64,000 nucleotides of DNA from an uncultured Eubacteriales bacterium (GCA_900315675.1 OMZY01000014.1:1-64000), one strand, 5' to 3'. Positions 16,370 through 26,040 are shown, numbered from the stretch's first letter. Notes: a model not told the origin generated them from the letters alone. A program made the numbers and translations.

Positions 16370-17605
16370 ATGAGTGAAAACAATACGGTCAGATCCAGCG
16401 GTACCCTGCAGCTGATCAACGGAAAGAAATACCGCGGCGAACTGGTCGCGGGTGAACTTGGCGCCGCATTCTATGCCAAGGGCCAGAAAGAACCCATGGC
16501 GGAGTGGCATTATGCCCGGATGAACCGGATGGACAATATCCGCCGGGGCGGCACCAGCAGCCAGATTACGGTCATCCTGAAGGATGATACCCGGTATGTG
16601 TTTGAGCTGGCCCAGGGCCTGAAGCTGCACAGCCAGATGGACAAACACTGGGTGGATAAGCCGGTGAGGGCCAAAACAAGGGGCGATATCCTGCATGAGC
16701 AGGCTGAGCGTCTCGGACAGAAGATTGAGGTGCCGAAAAAGCACCTGGTGACCCGCCGCCATCCGAACCGGTCCATCGGCGGCGATATCCTGGTCTATCT
16801 GATGCTCCTGCTGGTTGCGGTCGCGATGGTTTTCCCGCTGGTCTTCATGATTGGCTCCGCGCTGAAGCCTCTGGACGAGCTGCTGCGGATTCCGCCGCCC
16901 GTGTGGCCCAGCCATCCGACGCTGGATAACTTCTCCGACCTGTTCGTGACGATGGGCAAGAGCTTTGTCCCGTTCAGCCGGTACCTGATGAACACGATCT
17001 TCATCACGGTTGTCGGTACTTTCGGCCATCTTGTGGTTGCCGGCATGGCAGCTTTTGTGCTGGCAAAGTATGATTTCCCCGGAAACCGGCTGTTCTTCGG
17101 ACTTGTCACGACCTGCCTGATGTTCTCCGGCTATGTGACCGGCATTCCGAATTACCTGATTATGAGCAACCTGGGCATGGTGGACACCTACTGGTCGCTG
17201 ATTCTGCCAGCCTTCTGCGCGCCTATCGGCATGTTCCTGATGAAACAGTTTATGGACGGTCTGCCGACGGCCTTGATCGAGGCTGCGACGATTGACGGCG
17301 CCAGCAGGTTCAAGGTTTTCTGGAGCATTGTGATGCCGAACGTGAAGCCGGCCTGGCTGACGATGATCATCTTCAGCGTGCAGGGCCTGTGGAACAACCC
17401 GGCCACGACGCTGATCTACTCTGAAGCGAAGAAACCCCTGGTCTATGCCCTGAACCAGATCCAGGGACAGGCCGTGACCAACATTGCCCGGACGGGCGAG
17501 GTTGCAGCCGCAAATATGATTATCTTTATCGTACCGATTCTCATCTTTATTTTCAGCCAGAGCCGGATCCTGGAGACCATGGCTTCTTCCGGCATTAAGG
17601 ACTAA
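16370..17605 (+). CDS. Sugar ABC transporter permease (MalG/UgpE type) with extra N-terminal domain
   Basis: 411 residues; usual members have about 275-300. The permease core starts near residue 135 (six helices) and has the EAA loop EAATIDGASRFKVFWSIVMP at about 304. The additional 1-130 region is soluble and beta-rich (GTLQLINGKKYRGELVAGEL, TVILKDDTRYVFELAQG) and resembles a small PH/GRAM-like or lipid-binding fold only loosely; I do not assign it. It ends in a basic stretch just before the first helix. The start follows the previous stop by one base, with gggtgg upstream. Confidence 0.9.
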   Translation: MSENNTVRSSGTLQLINGKKYRGELVAGELGAAFYAKGQKEPMAEWHYARMNRMDNIRRGGTSSQITVILKDDTRYVFELAQGLKLHSQMDKHWVDKPVRAKTRGDILHEQAERLGQKIEVPKKHLVTRRHPNRSIGGDILVYLMLLLVAVAMVFPLVFMIGSALKPLDELLRIPPPVWPSHPTLDNFSDLFVTMGKSFVPFSRYLMNTIFITVVGTFGHLVVAGMAAFVLAKYDFPGNRLFFGLVTTCLMFSGYVTGIPNYLIMSNLGMVDTYWSLILPAFCAPIGMFLMKQFMDGLPTALIEAATIDGASRFKVFWSIVMPNVKPAWLTMIIFSVQGLWNNPATTLIYSEAKKPLVYALNQIQGQAVTNIARTGEVAAANMIIFIVPILIFIFSQSRILETMASSGIKD

Positions 17606-17616
17606 AGGGGAGGGAA

Positions 17617-19167
17617 ATGATGATGAAAAAGACAATTTCCTTTCTGCTGATCCTTCTGATGCTGCTGTCCCTGTCCCCGGCCATGGCAGACGTCAGTTAC
17701 AGCATGAAAGATGACGGATTCAGCACTTCCTATTCCTACATCTATGACTACTGGGGCGATGAGCAGGAATGCCCGGATCCCTACCGGGTCACCACTGTCA
17801 TTGACAGCATGACGCTCGGACTGGACAAACTGGAAGGGAAACGGATCAGCAGGCCGCAGAGCCTGTTTGTCCACGGCAATGACCTGTATATTGCCGACAC
17901 TTTCAACAACCGGATCCTGCAGGTTCACTACGACGGCAGGGATTACACCCTGACCCGGGTGATCAGCCAGGTGAACGGAGCGGAGCCCGCCACCTTCAAC
18001 AACCCGTATGATATTGCCGTGGACGATGAAGAAAACATTTACGTGGCTGACTATTTCAACTACCGGGTTGTGATGATGGACAAGGACCTGAACTTCATCA
18101 AGGAGTTTGTGAAGCCAACGGATTCCACTTACGACCAGGCACTGGATTTCCTGCCGAAAAAGATTGCGGTGGACGTGGCCGGACGGCTGTATGTCCTTGG
18201 CGCGAATATCAACAAGGGCTTCATCAAATACGAAGCCGACACGACGTTTACCGGCTATATCGGCGCGAATGCCGTCACCTTCAACATGGGGGAATATATC
18301 TGGAAACGGTATTTCATGACGCAGGAACAGCGCGACGCATCCCCGAGTTTCGCACCTACCGAATATGAAAACCTGTACATGGATGATAAAGGCTTCATTT
18401 ATGCGACAAACACCATTTTCAGCGAATGGGACCTGAAGACGGATAAAGCGAAGCCGATCCGCCGGCTGAACGGCCTGGGAAACGACATCCTGATCAAAAA
18501 CGACCGGTATCCCCCGATCGGTGATCTCTACTGGGTTGAAGAGGGAACGCAGTATTACGGACCGACCCGCCTGACGGATATCACCGTGCTGAGGAACGAT
18601 ATCTACGTGGCGCTGGACAGGACGCGCGGACGGCTCTTCGGATATGACAGCCAGGGCATTATGCTGTGGGCGTTCGGCACCCGCGGCAATGTTGAAGGCG
18701 CATTTACCAGCGCAATCAGCCTGGAGCATATGGGGTATGACCTGTTTGTGCTTGACCAGGTTGAGAACAGCATTACGGTATTCACACCGACCGAATACGG
18801 CCAGATGATCTATGACGCCAACGAGATGTACGTGATCGGCGAATATGACCGGAGCGCGGAAATCTGGGAGGATGTCATGCGGATGAACGCCAACTATCCG
18901 CTGGCGTTCCGCGGCATCGGGCGGGCGATCCTACGACAGGACGATTATGAAGGCGCCATGCGGTATTTCGAAATGGCGCATGACCGGGAAAACTACGGAC
19001 GGGCATTCAAGCTGTACCGGAAGAAATGGGTAGAGAAGAATATCCTGTGGGTGTTCCTGGTTATTGCAGTGATTATTGTGGTGCCGCTGCTGATCGGCAG
19101 GATCAAGAGATCAAAGTGGGAGGTGATGATGCATGAGCAGAGCAAAGTCCGCAGAAACAATGGCTAA
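17617..19167 (+). CDS. Secreted NHL-repeat protein with C-terminal TPR-like part and membrane anchor
   Basis: 516 residues. Signal peptide (about 1-23, ending SPAMA), then a beta-propeller of NHL-type repeats: LFVHGNDLYIADTFNNRILQV, IAVDDEENIYVADYFNYRVV, IAVDVAGRLYVLG and further blades up to about 390. A helical TPR-like pair follows (about 395-460; IGRAILRQDDYEGAMRYFEMA) and a single helix at about 475-495 with a basic end, placing the propeller outside. NHL propellers bind proteins, RNA or sugars; here a sensing or binding role beside the ABC transporter is inferred. Three consecutive ATGs make the exact start uncertain. The end overlaps the YIP1-type gene. Confidence 0.8.
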   Translation: MMMKKTISFLLILLMLLSLSPAMADVSYSMKDDGFSTSYSYIYDYWGDEQECPDPYRVTTVIDSMTLGLDKLEGKRISRPQSLFVHGNDLYIADTFNNRILQVHYDGRDYTLTRVISQVNGAEPATFNNPYDIAVDDEENIYVADYFNYRVVMMDKDLNFIKEFVKPTDSTYDQALDFLPKKIAVDVAGRLYVLGANINKGFIKYEADTTFTGYIGANAVTFNMGEYIWKRYFMTQEQRDASPSFAPTEYENLYMDDKGFIYATNTIFSEWDLKTDKAKPIRRLNGLGNDILIKNDRYPPIGDLYWVEEGTQYYGPTRLTDITVLRNDIYVALDRTRGRLFGYDSQGIMLWAFGTRGNVEGAFTSAISLEHMGYDLFVLDQVENSITVFTPTEYGQMIYDANEMYVIGEYDRSAEIWEDVMRMNANYPLAFRGIGRAILRQDDYEGAMRYFEMAHDRENYGRAFKLYRKKWVEKNILWVFLVIAVIIVVPLLIGRIKRSKWEVMMHEQSKVRRNNG

Positions 19168-19828
19168 AGCGGTAAGGGCTGAAAGCCGTAAAGCATGGTG
19201 GGCCCGGTACAGGGACTCCCTGCGGTACGCCCTGCATGTCATTACCCATCCCTTTGACGGATTCTGGGATCTGATTCACGAAAAGAGAGGCACCCTGGCG
19301 GCTGCCCATACCTTCCTGTTCCTGTTCCTGTTAGTACGTATCCTGAAGCTGATCCTGACCAGCTTCCAGTTCATCAACGCGCCGATTCAGTATCTGAATA
19401 TCCTGGAGCAGGCGGCCTCGCTGGCGCTGCCCTTCCTGGTACTGTGTATTGCCAACTGGGCGATGACCACCCTGTTTGAGGGCAAGGGCCGGTTCAGGGA
19501 TATTTATATGGCCATGTGCTACGCACTGGTGCCCTATATCCTGATCCAGCTTCCCATGGTGATTATCAGCAACGGACTGACCTTTGAAGAGGGCAGCATC
19601 TTTTCCGTTATGCTGACGGTCAGCGTGATCTGGTGTGCTTTCCTGGTATTCATCGGCCTGATGCAGGTGCATGATTACGGCCCCGGAAAAACGATGATCT
19701 TCATCATTGTTACCATTGTCGGCGCAATGGTCATCATTTTCCTGGTGCTTACCTTCTTCAGCCTGCTGAGCGACGCGATCGCATATTTCGTGAGCCTGTA
19801 CCGCGAAATTGTGTACCGCATGTTTTAA
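19133..19828 (+). CDS. YIP1-family membrane protein
   Basis: 231 residues with about five transmembrane helices and the overall layout of YIP1-domain proteins: a short cytoplasmic start, HPFDGFWDLIHEKRGTLAAA before the first helix, and a central LFEGKGRFRDIYMAMCYALVPY motif typical of bacterial YIP1. Molecular role unknown in bacteria. It overlaps the previous gene by 35 bases with gggaggtg inside that gene's end, so the two are translationally coupled. The same NHL/YIP1/DUF5696 neighbours recur beside sugar permeases in other Firmicutes as far as I recall. Confidence 0.8.
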   Translation: MSRAKSAETMAKAVRAESRKAWWARYRDSLRYALHVITHPFDGFWDLIHEKRGTLAAAHTFLFLFLLVRILKLILTSFQFINAPIQYLNILEQAASLALPFLVLCIANWAMTTLFEGKGRFRDIYMAMCYALVPYILIQLPMVIISNGLTFEEGSIFSVMLTVSVIWCAFLVFIGLMQVHDYGPGKTMIFIIVTIVGAMVIIFLVLTFFSLLSDAIAYFVSLYREIVYRMF

Positions 19829-19842
19829 GGAGGGAAGAAACA

Positions 19843-22419
19843 ATGAAGAAGAAAAAATCCCTCATTCTGCGGCTGCTTCCCTGGCTGATCGTTCTGGCAG
19901 CAATCGCCGCCCTGGTTATCTTTGTGTTCGTGCCGATCTATTCCCAGAAGGAATCCAAATTCGGGCCTGATCCGGAAGTTTACGAATATGAAGCAGAGAA
20001 AGCACCCCTGACGATGGAAAGTGACAATCTGCTGTTTGAAATGGATCCGGACACAACGCAGTTTACACTGACGGACAAGCGGACCGGAAAAGTATGGAAT
20101 TCCAACCCAGCTGACAGGGAAAAGGATCCCATTGCCCGCGGAGTCAACAAGGAAACCCTGTCCTCCACGCTCAATGTGACCTATACCACCAGCGGCGGTG
20201 AAGTTGAGCTCAACAACTACACCTATTCCATCATGAACAAGAATTATCAGATCACCCGGGGCGAGGACGGTTCCATCCGGGTGGACTACGCAATCGGTAA
20301 GATTGAAAAGAGATATCTTGTTCCGCAGGCCATCACAAAGGAAAGATATGAGCAGTTCACCAACGCGATGAGCAAGAAGAACAGGAAACAGGTTTCCACA
20401 AACTATTCCCTGTATGAGCCATCCAAGCTGGATAAAAAGGACAACAAAGCAGAGATTATTGCACGCTATCCTTCTGTGACCGAACAGGCGCTCTACATCC
20501 TGAAATCCGACACATCGTCCACGAACAAGGGTAAAATTGAAGGATTGTTCGCGGAAGTCGGATACAACGAGGAAGAGTACGCGGCCGATATGGAACTGGT
20601 CGCGGAAGCAACGAACAACAACGGCCCGGTTTTCAACGCCGGCGTGATCTACCGGCTGGACCGGGACGAACTGGTTGTGGAAGTGCCCTATGACAGCCTC
20701 CGGTGCGAGAGCGACTATCCGATGTCCTACGTGAGTGTTCTTCCGTATTTCGGCGCCGCCGGTACTGAACAGGAAGGATTTATGCTGCTGCCGGAAGGCG
20801 GCGGAGCCCTGATCAACTACAACAACGGAAAGCTTTCCCAGAGCGCATATTACGCCAACCTGTACGGATGGGACTACGCTACGGAAAGAAAAGAAGTCAT
20901 CAGCGAAACCCGGAACGCATTCCCGGTGTTCGGCATGGGCCAGCCCGACGGATCGTTTATCTGCGTTATCGAAGGCGCCAGCTCCTACGCGGGCATCAAC
21001 GCGGACATTGCCGGACGTTTCAACAATTACAACTTTATTTACGCCAAGTACAACGTGATCCATTATGACCGGTTCAACGTTTCAAACAGAACCGCCCAGC
21101 TGCTTTACATGTATGAGCAGAAAATTCCGAATGACACGGTCGTCCAGCGGTACTTCTTCACAGAAGGGGACAACTACGTGGATATGGCCAATGTCTACGG
21201 AAAGTACCTGAGACGGGATCCGGAGCTGCGGTACGAATCGGCCAGCGAAGACGTGCCGGTGAATGTGGAAATCGTCGGCGCAATTGACAAGAAAGTTCCC
21301 AAACTGGGTGTGCCGGTCAAGACCGTGCTTCCCATGACCACCTTTGAGCAGACGGAAGCCATTATCACCGACCTTCAGGAAAAAGGCGTCAAGGACCTGA
21401 ATATCCGGGTAACCGGATGGGCGAACGGCGGCGTCCGGCAGAAGGTGCTGACCAGCGTTCATACCCTGAACGAACTGGGCGGCGACCGAGGCATGAAGAA
21501 GCTGATCGCCTTTGCCAGGGACAAGGGAATCAACCTGTTCTTTGACGGAATCAGCTGCTTCGCCTATGACAGCGGTCTGTTCGAAGGGTTCCTGCCCTTC
21601 TCAAACGCAGCACGGTTTACCACCCGCGAGCAGGCGATCCTGTACAATTATGACATGGTAACATATAAACAGTGCGACTGGCAGGATACCTATTATCTGG
21701 TCCGGCCCGACTATGCCCAGAAGTGCGCGGACAACCTGATCAACGCGCTGAAGGACCGCGACGCGGCCGGAGTTGCCTTCCGGGATATCGGCAACCTGCT
21801 GAGCGCAGACTACTATATGCAGAATACCGTGACACGGGAACAGGTGAAGGCGATGAACGTCGATACCCTGCGCGACGCGGTGAGCAAAGGCCTGAAGATC
21901 AGCATTAAGGAAGGCAACAATTACGCCGTTCCCTATGCGGATATGATTACGGATATGAACCTGACGGGAAATGCCTACGCGATTATCGACCGGAGGATTC
22001 CCTTCTACCAGATCGCGCTGCACGGGATGAAGGATTATACCGGAGAGGCTATCAACCTGGCCGGAGATTACCAGACAGCACTGCTGGAGTGCGCGGAATA
22101 CGGCGCGGGCCTGAACTTCACCTTTATGAAGGAAGATACCGCGGTTCTGCGGGATTCCATGTATTCCTGCTATCACGCAGCCTCCTATGACCGGTGGAAA
22201 GATATCCTGGTTCCGGTGATCCGGCGCTACCAGACGGATATGGCCGGCCTGAACCGGCAGAACATTGTGAACCATGACAAGCTGGAAAAGGAAGTTTCCG
22301 TGACAACGTACGCGGACGGAACCCAGGTCTTTGTCAACTACGGCAGCAGTGACTACAAAGGAAACGGCGTCACTGTTCCCGCAAGAGATTATCTGGTGAA
22401 AGGGGGGAACAGGCAGTGA
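19843..22419 (+). CDS. Membrane-anchored DUF5696-type protein
   Basis: 858 residues. A hydrophobic segment (about 10-30) anchors a large extracytoplasmic part. The order is beta-rich N-terminal region (about 50-470, LLFEMDPDTTQFTLTDKRTG and aromatic strands) followed by a TIM-barrel-like half (GVKDLNIRVTGWANGG, INLFFDGISCFAYDSG, GVAFRDIGNLLSADYY) and a final beta domain (EKEVSVTTYADGTQVFVNYG). This layout recalls glycoside-hydrolase families with a beta-sandwich plus barrel, and the protein family is usually annotated DUF5696. A polysaccharide-processing role is inference from fold and context. Strong aaggagg site; the stop overlaps the next GTG. Confidence 0.8.
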   Translation: MKKKKSLILRLLPWLIVLAAIAALVIFVFVPIYSQKESKFGPDPEVYEYEAEKAPLTMESDNLLFEMDPDTTQFTLTDKRTGKVWNSNPADREKDPIARGVNKETLSSTLNVTYTTSGGEVELNNYTYSIMNKNYQITRGEDGSIRVDYAIGKIEKRYLVPQAITKERYEQFTNAMSKKNRKQVSTNYSLYEPSKLDKKDNKAEIIARYPSVTEQALYILKSDTSSTNKGKIEGLFAEVGYNEEEYAADMELVAEATNNNGPVFNAGVIYRLDRDELVVEVPYDSLRCESDYPMSYVSVLPYFGAAGTEQEGFMLLPEGGGALINYNNGKLSQSAYYANLYGWDYATERKEVISETRNAFPVFGMGQPDGSFICVIEGASSYAGINADIAGRFNNYNFIYAKYNVIHYDRFNVSNRTAQLLYMYEQKIPNDTVVQRYFFTEGDNYVDMANVYGKYLRRDPELRYESASEDVPVNVEIVGAIDKKVPKLGVPVKTVLPMTTFEQTEAIITDLQEKGVKDLNIRVTGWANGGVRQKVLTSVHTLNELGGDRGMKKLIAFARDKGINLFFDGISCFAYDSGLFEGFLPFSNAARFTTREQAILYNYDMVTYKQCDWQDTYYLVRPDYAQKCADNLINALKDRDAAGVAFRDIGNLLSADYYMQNTVTREQVKAMNVDTLRDAVSKGLKISIKEGNNYAVPYADMITDMNLTGNAYAIIDRRIPFYQIALHGMKDYTGEAINLAGDYQTALLECAEYGAGLNFTFMKEDTAVLRDSMYSCYHAASYDRWKDILVPVIRRYQTDMAGLNRQNIVNHDKLEKEVSVTTYADGTQVFVNYGSSDYKGNGVTVPARDYLVKGGNRQ

Positions 22420-23402
22420 GTAAAAATACGCGGATACACCGGGAACACTGGTACAGCGGCATCCTGGAGGCGCTCCAGATGTATATTCCCGGAAACAAGC
22501 TTTACCATACCATGCCGGCAAAACGTGCCCGTACAGGGACCCTGTTTATTCTCCCGTTTATTATCGGCTTCCTCTTCTTCATGGTCCGGCCGCTGATTCT
22601 GTCCCTTCAGATGAGCCTGAACGAGGTCAACCTGATCCGCGGCGGCGGTTTTACCATGACGTGGAATGATTTCTACAACTATCATTACGCGCTGCAGACC
22701 GACCCGAACTTCAACGAATATCTGGTACAGGAAATCGGGCGTATGGCGATCAACACGATTGCCACGCTGGTTTTGAGCTTTGTTATCGCCGTGATCCTGA
22801 ACCAGAAATTCAAGGGAAGGATCCTGTGCCGGATTATCTTCTTCCTGCCGGTTATCCTGTCCTCCGGCGTACTGCCCGGTATTGAAAGCTCCAACGAGTT
22901 TTTCAACATGATGACCGATATCGGAAAATCCGTGGAGGAATCCTCGGGCGTCAACGTTTCGCTGGCACTGCAGGAGCTGCTGCAGGTTTCCGGTGTGGCC
23001 GGTGACATTTTCGACGTGGTTTTCCAGATGATCGACGCGATTTACGACATTGTCATGTCCAGCGGCATCCAGATCATCGTGTTCCTGTCCGGACTGCAGG
23101 CTATTTCCCCGTCGCTTTATGAAGCGGCGGATGTGGAAGGCTGCTCCGCGTGGGAATCCTTCTGGAAGATCACCTTCCCGATGGTCAGCCCGCTGCTGCT
23201 TGTGAACTGCATCTACACCATCATTGACTTCTTCATGAAGAATGACAACCGGGTCATTGAGAAGATCAACGACGTTATGTACGGCGTCCGGATGGACTTC
23301 GGCGCGGCGTCAGCCATGAGCTGGATTTATTTCGGCGTAGCGCTGCTGTTTATCGGTATCAGTACATTCATTATCACAAGGGCGGTGAAGTCTTATGAGT
23401 AA
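22416..23402 (+). CDS. Sugar ABC transporter permease (second pair, MalF type)
   Basis: 328-residue permease with a cytoplasmic start of about 40 residues and six helices. The EAA loop EAADVEGCSAWESFWKITFP starts at about residue 236. Compared with the first pair it has a longer extracytoplasmic loop (about 155-215: NEFFNMMTDIGKSVEESSGV). The GTG start is chosen because it overlaps the previous stop (GTGA) and aaaggggggaac lies just upstream. Forms a heterodimer with the next permease, most likely serving the 492-residue binding protein. Confidence 0.92.
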   Translation: MSKNTRIHREHWYSGILEALQMYIPGNKLYHTMPAKRARTGTLFILPFIIGFLFFMVRPLILSLQMSLNEVNLIRGGGFTMTWNDFYNYHYALQTDPNFNEYLVQEIGRMAINTIATLVLSFVIAVILNQKFKGRILCRIIFFLPVILSSGVLPGIESSNEFFNMMTDIGKSVEESSGVNVSLALQELLQVSGVAGDIFDVVFQMIDAIYDIVMSSGIQIIVFLSGLQAISPSLYEAADVEGCSAWESFWKITFPMVSPLLLVNCIYTIIDFFMKNDNRVIEKINDVMYGVRMDFGAASAMSWIYFGVALLFIGISTFIITRAVKSYE

Positions 23403-24405
23403 AGATAATACGATCTTTATTGGTAAGAACAAAAGTTTCCGGGAACGGAACCGCCGCAGCGGCGGATACCTGATGAAACGCAGAGCCAAGGAAATCTGTG
23501 TTTCCGTGATCCGTGCCCTGCTGATGTTCGGCCTGTGCTTCATGATTATCCAGCCTATGCTGACCCGTTTCTCCATGAGTTTCATGGAGGAAAGGGATCT
23601 GTATGACTCCACCATCATCCTGCTGCCCCGCCATGTGACGCTGGAAAACTATAAGATCGTGGCGGATCTGACGTCCTTCCCGGAATCCATGATCAACACG
23701 TTCTGGATTTCCATCGTCATTTCACTGTGCCAGGTGGTTGCGGCGACACTGGTGGCCTACGGATTTGCCAGGTATGATTTCCCGCTGAAGAAGTTCTGGT
23801 TTGCCTGTGTGGTTGTGCTGATCATTATTCCGCCGCAGACGATCCAGACATCCCTGTATATCACATTTGCCCAGTTTGACCTGTTCGGTATCATCAAGGC
23901 GCTTACAGGGGACACGGTGAATCTTCGTTCATCCATGCTGCCCTATGTCCTGATGAGCCTGACCTGTATGGGGCTGAAGAACGGCCTGTTCATTTACATG
24001 ATGCGGCAGTACTTCAAGAACGTACCGGCGAGCCTGGAAGAGGCCGCCTATGTGGACGGCTGCGGCACCATGCATACTTTCGTGAAAATCATGCTGCCGG
24101 ACGCCATTCCGACTATCGCCAGCTGCTTCCTGTTCAGCTTTGTATGGCAGTGGACAGACCTGTTCTACTCCCGGAACTTCCTGACCAGCTACCGGCTGTA
24201 CGCCGTTCAGATGAGTACGATGGTCAGCCGTATGGGCCGCTATTTCTCCAGCGACGCCACACAGTCCGTCATTGTGCCGAACGGGCGTCAGCTGCAGCTG
24301 ATTTCCATCGCCGTGCTGTTCTGCTGTATTCCGCTGATTATCCTGTACTGTTTCACCCAGAGGACTTTCGTGGAAAGCCTGGCGATGACCGGTTCCAAGG
24401 AATAA
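23395..24405 (+). CDS. Sugar ABC transporter permease (second pair, MalG type)
   Basis: 336-residue permease; six helices after an N-terminal basic region. The EAA loop EAAYVDGCGTMHTFVKIMLP begins at about residue 216. It starts inside the previous gene (eight-base overlap) with ggcggtgaag as binding site. It ends 156 bases before the second solute-binding protein, which has its own promoter. Confidence 0.92.
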   Translation: MSKDNTIFIGKNKSFRERNRRSGGYLMKRRAKEICVSVIRALLMFGLCFMIIQPMLTRFSMSFMEERDLYDSTIILLPRHVTLENYKIVADLTSFPESMINTFWISIVISLCQVVAATLVAYGFARYDFPLKKFWFACVVVLIIIPPQTIQTSLYITFAQFDLFGIIKALTGDTVNLRSSMLPYVLMSLTCMGLKNGLFIYMMRQYFKNVPASLEEAAYVDGCGTMHTFVKIMLPDAIPTIASCFLFSFVWQWTDLFYSRNFLTSYRLYAVQMSTMVSRMGRYFSSDATQSVIVPNGRQLQLISIAVLFCCIPLIILYCFTQRTFVESLAMTGSKE

Positions 24406-24438
24406 AACAATTAATGCGGAAAATGTACATACTTCTAC

Positions 24439-24467
24439 TTGAATATTTGTGTTAAACGGTCTATAAT
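24439..24467 (+). promoter_or_regulatory. Promoter of the second solute-binding protein
   Basis: TTGAAT (24439-24444), 17-base spacer and TATAAT (24462-24467). This internal promoter would give the binding protein a higher level than the membrane components, as is common for ABC importers. Confidence 0.7.
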
Positions 24468-24510
24468 TGTCCTGAACAGCGGGGGCACCGCGATTTACAA
24501 TTGTACCTAT

Positions 24511-24533
24511 ACAGATTTCCGCGGGAAATCTGT
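24511..24533 (+). promoter_or_regulatory. Perfect palindrome in the leader of the binding protein
   Basis: acagatttcc-gcg-ggaaatctgt: ten-base perfect arms around three bases, lying between the predicted start point (about 24474) and the ribosome binding site. As RNA it is a stable hairpin that could protect the 5' end of an abundant mRNA or mark a processing site; as DNA it could be an operator. Confidence 0.6.
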
Positions 24534-24561
24534 AAGGAAATAAAAAAGGAGGTTTTCTCGT

Positions 24562-26040
24562 ATGAAGAAAATCCTGGCTCTGGTTCTGGCCGCAATGCTG
24601 CTGATGGGAATGTGCAGCGCTCTGGCCGAAGCTCCTGAAGGGTATCCCGAAAAGATCGAAGGCCTTGACTTTGGCGGCCGTACGGTCTACATCTATGACT
24701 GGTGGGGAAATGACGATGCTGAGCACAGCACCCGCAATCCCGAACCCGATCCCGAGACCCAGGCTCTGTATGACTACCGTGACTGGCTCGAAGAGACCTA
24801 CAACGTGAAAATCGTTGAGACCGCTCTGAGCGACTGGGGCGGAAACCCCACCGAACTGACCAACATCAACATGAATGGCGGTCTGAACGGTAAGGGCGAC
24901 GAAGGCGACTGGTGCATCATCGCGATCGCTGCCGACTTTGCTCCCTCCACGCTGAAGAACGATCTGTATATGCCCTGGCAGATCGATCTGTCCGGTGAAA
25001 AGTGGAATCCTGTTACCAACAAGTTCATGACCAAGGCTGACGGTAAAGTGTACGGCGTGCATGTCGGCAAGACCGAACCCCGCAGCTGCCTGTTCTTCAA
25101 CAAGCGCGTGCTGGAAGAAGCCGGTGTTGACTGGAACACCATCTATGACATGCAGGCTGAAGGCACCTGGACCTGGGAAGCCTGGGAAAACATCATGGCT
25201 CAGGTGCAGCGTGACACCGACAACGACGGTACGATCGATATCTACGGTCTGACCGGTTCCGGCGACGACATGGCGGTTGCGCTCGTGTTCGCCAACGGCG
25301 CTTCCTTCTTCGACAAGGACGACAACGGCCGCATCACCCTGGCTGTGGACAGCCAGGCTGCCCTGGACGCTCTGGAAGAGCGCGTCAAGGTTTGGGACAC
25401 CTACGCTTGCCCGACGCCCGAAGGCGCCAACTGGGACTGGTTCAAGACCTATTGGGAAGAAGGCACCTCTGCGTTCTATGCCGGCCAGACCTGGCAGGGC
25501 TTCAACGACGGTGCTGAAATGGCCGACATGGAAGATCCGTGGGGCTGCGTCATGGTTCCGAAGGGACCCAACGCGACCGACTACGTAGCCATGGCCTGCG
25601 ACAACATCTACGGCGTGCCGAACGTCTACAGTGATGAAGTTGCCCTGAAGATCCAGCAGATCTACGATCTGTACACCGACGACGTGCCCGGCACCGACGC
25701 CGAGGACAACTGGATCGGCAACAAGTACAACTTCACCGACGAGCGTGCTGTTGACGAGACCTACGCGATGATGCGTGAGCCCGAGCACAGCGCTCCGAAC
25801 TACACCTTCAACCTGGGCTCCACCAACGACGTTCTGGGCAACGCGCTGCTGTGGGGACCGATCAACAGCAAGGGACCGGCTCAGGCTGTTGAAGAATCCA
25901 AGCCTTTCTGGCAGGATCTGATGGACGTGTTCAACGGCGACAAGACTCAGGAACAGGTTGACGCCGAGAAGGCCGCCCGCGAAGCTGAAGAAGCTGCCGC
26001 TGCTGAAGCTGCTGCTGAAGCTGAAGCTGCTGCTGAATAA
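24562..26040 (+). CDS. Carbohydrate ABC transporter substrate-binding protein, Ala/Glu-tailed
   Basis: 492 residues. Signal peptide about 1-22 (ends CSALA); no standard lipobox. A family-1-type sugar-binding fold follows (FGGRTVYIYDWWGND, GKVYGVHVGKTEPRSCLFFNKRVLEEAGVD split across lobe I, WTWEAWENIMAQVQRD, YAGQTWQGFNDGAEMADMED). The last 30 residues are a low-complexity Ala/Glu helix with no known role. Codon choice is strongly restricted, suggesting very high expression, and the aaaaaggaggt site is excellent. It lies downstream of the second permease pair with its own promoter and terminator. Confidence 0.92.
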   Translation: MKKILALVLAAMLLMGMCSALAEAPEGYPEKIEGLDFGGRTVYIYDWWGNDDAEHSTRNPEPDPETQALYDYRDWLEETYNVKIVETALSDWGGNPTELTNINMNGGLNGKGDEGDWCIIAIAADFAPSTLKNDLYMPWQIDLSGEKWNPVTNKFMTKADGKVYGVHVGKTEPRSCLFFNKRVLEEAGVDWNTIYDMQAEGTWTWEAWENIMAQVQRDTDNDGTIDIYGLTGSGDDMAVALVFANGASFFDKDDNGRITLAVDSQAALDALEERVKVWDTYACPTPEGANWDWFKTYWEEGTSAFYAGQTWQGFNDGAEMADMEDPWGCVMVPKGPNATDYVAMACDNIYGVPNVYSDEVALKIQQIYDLYTDDVPGTDAEDNWIGNKYNFTDERAVDETYAMMREPEHSAPNYTFNLGSTNDVLGNALLWGPINSKGPAQAVEESKPFWQDLMDVFNGDKTQEQVDAEKAAREAEEAAAAEAAAEAEAAAE

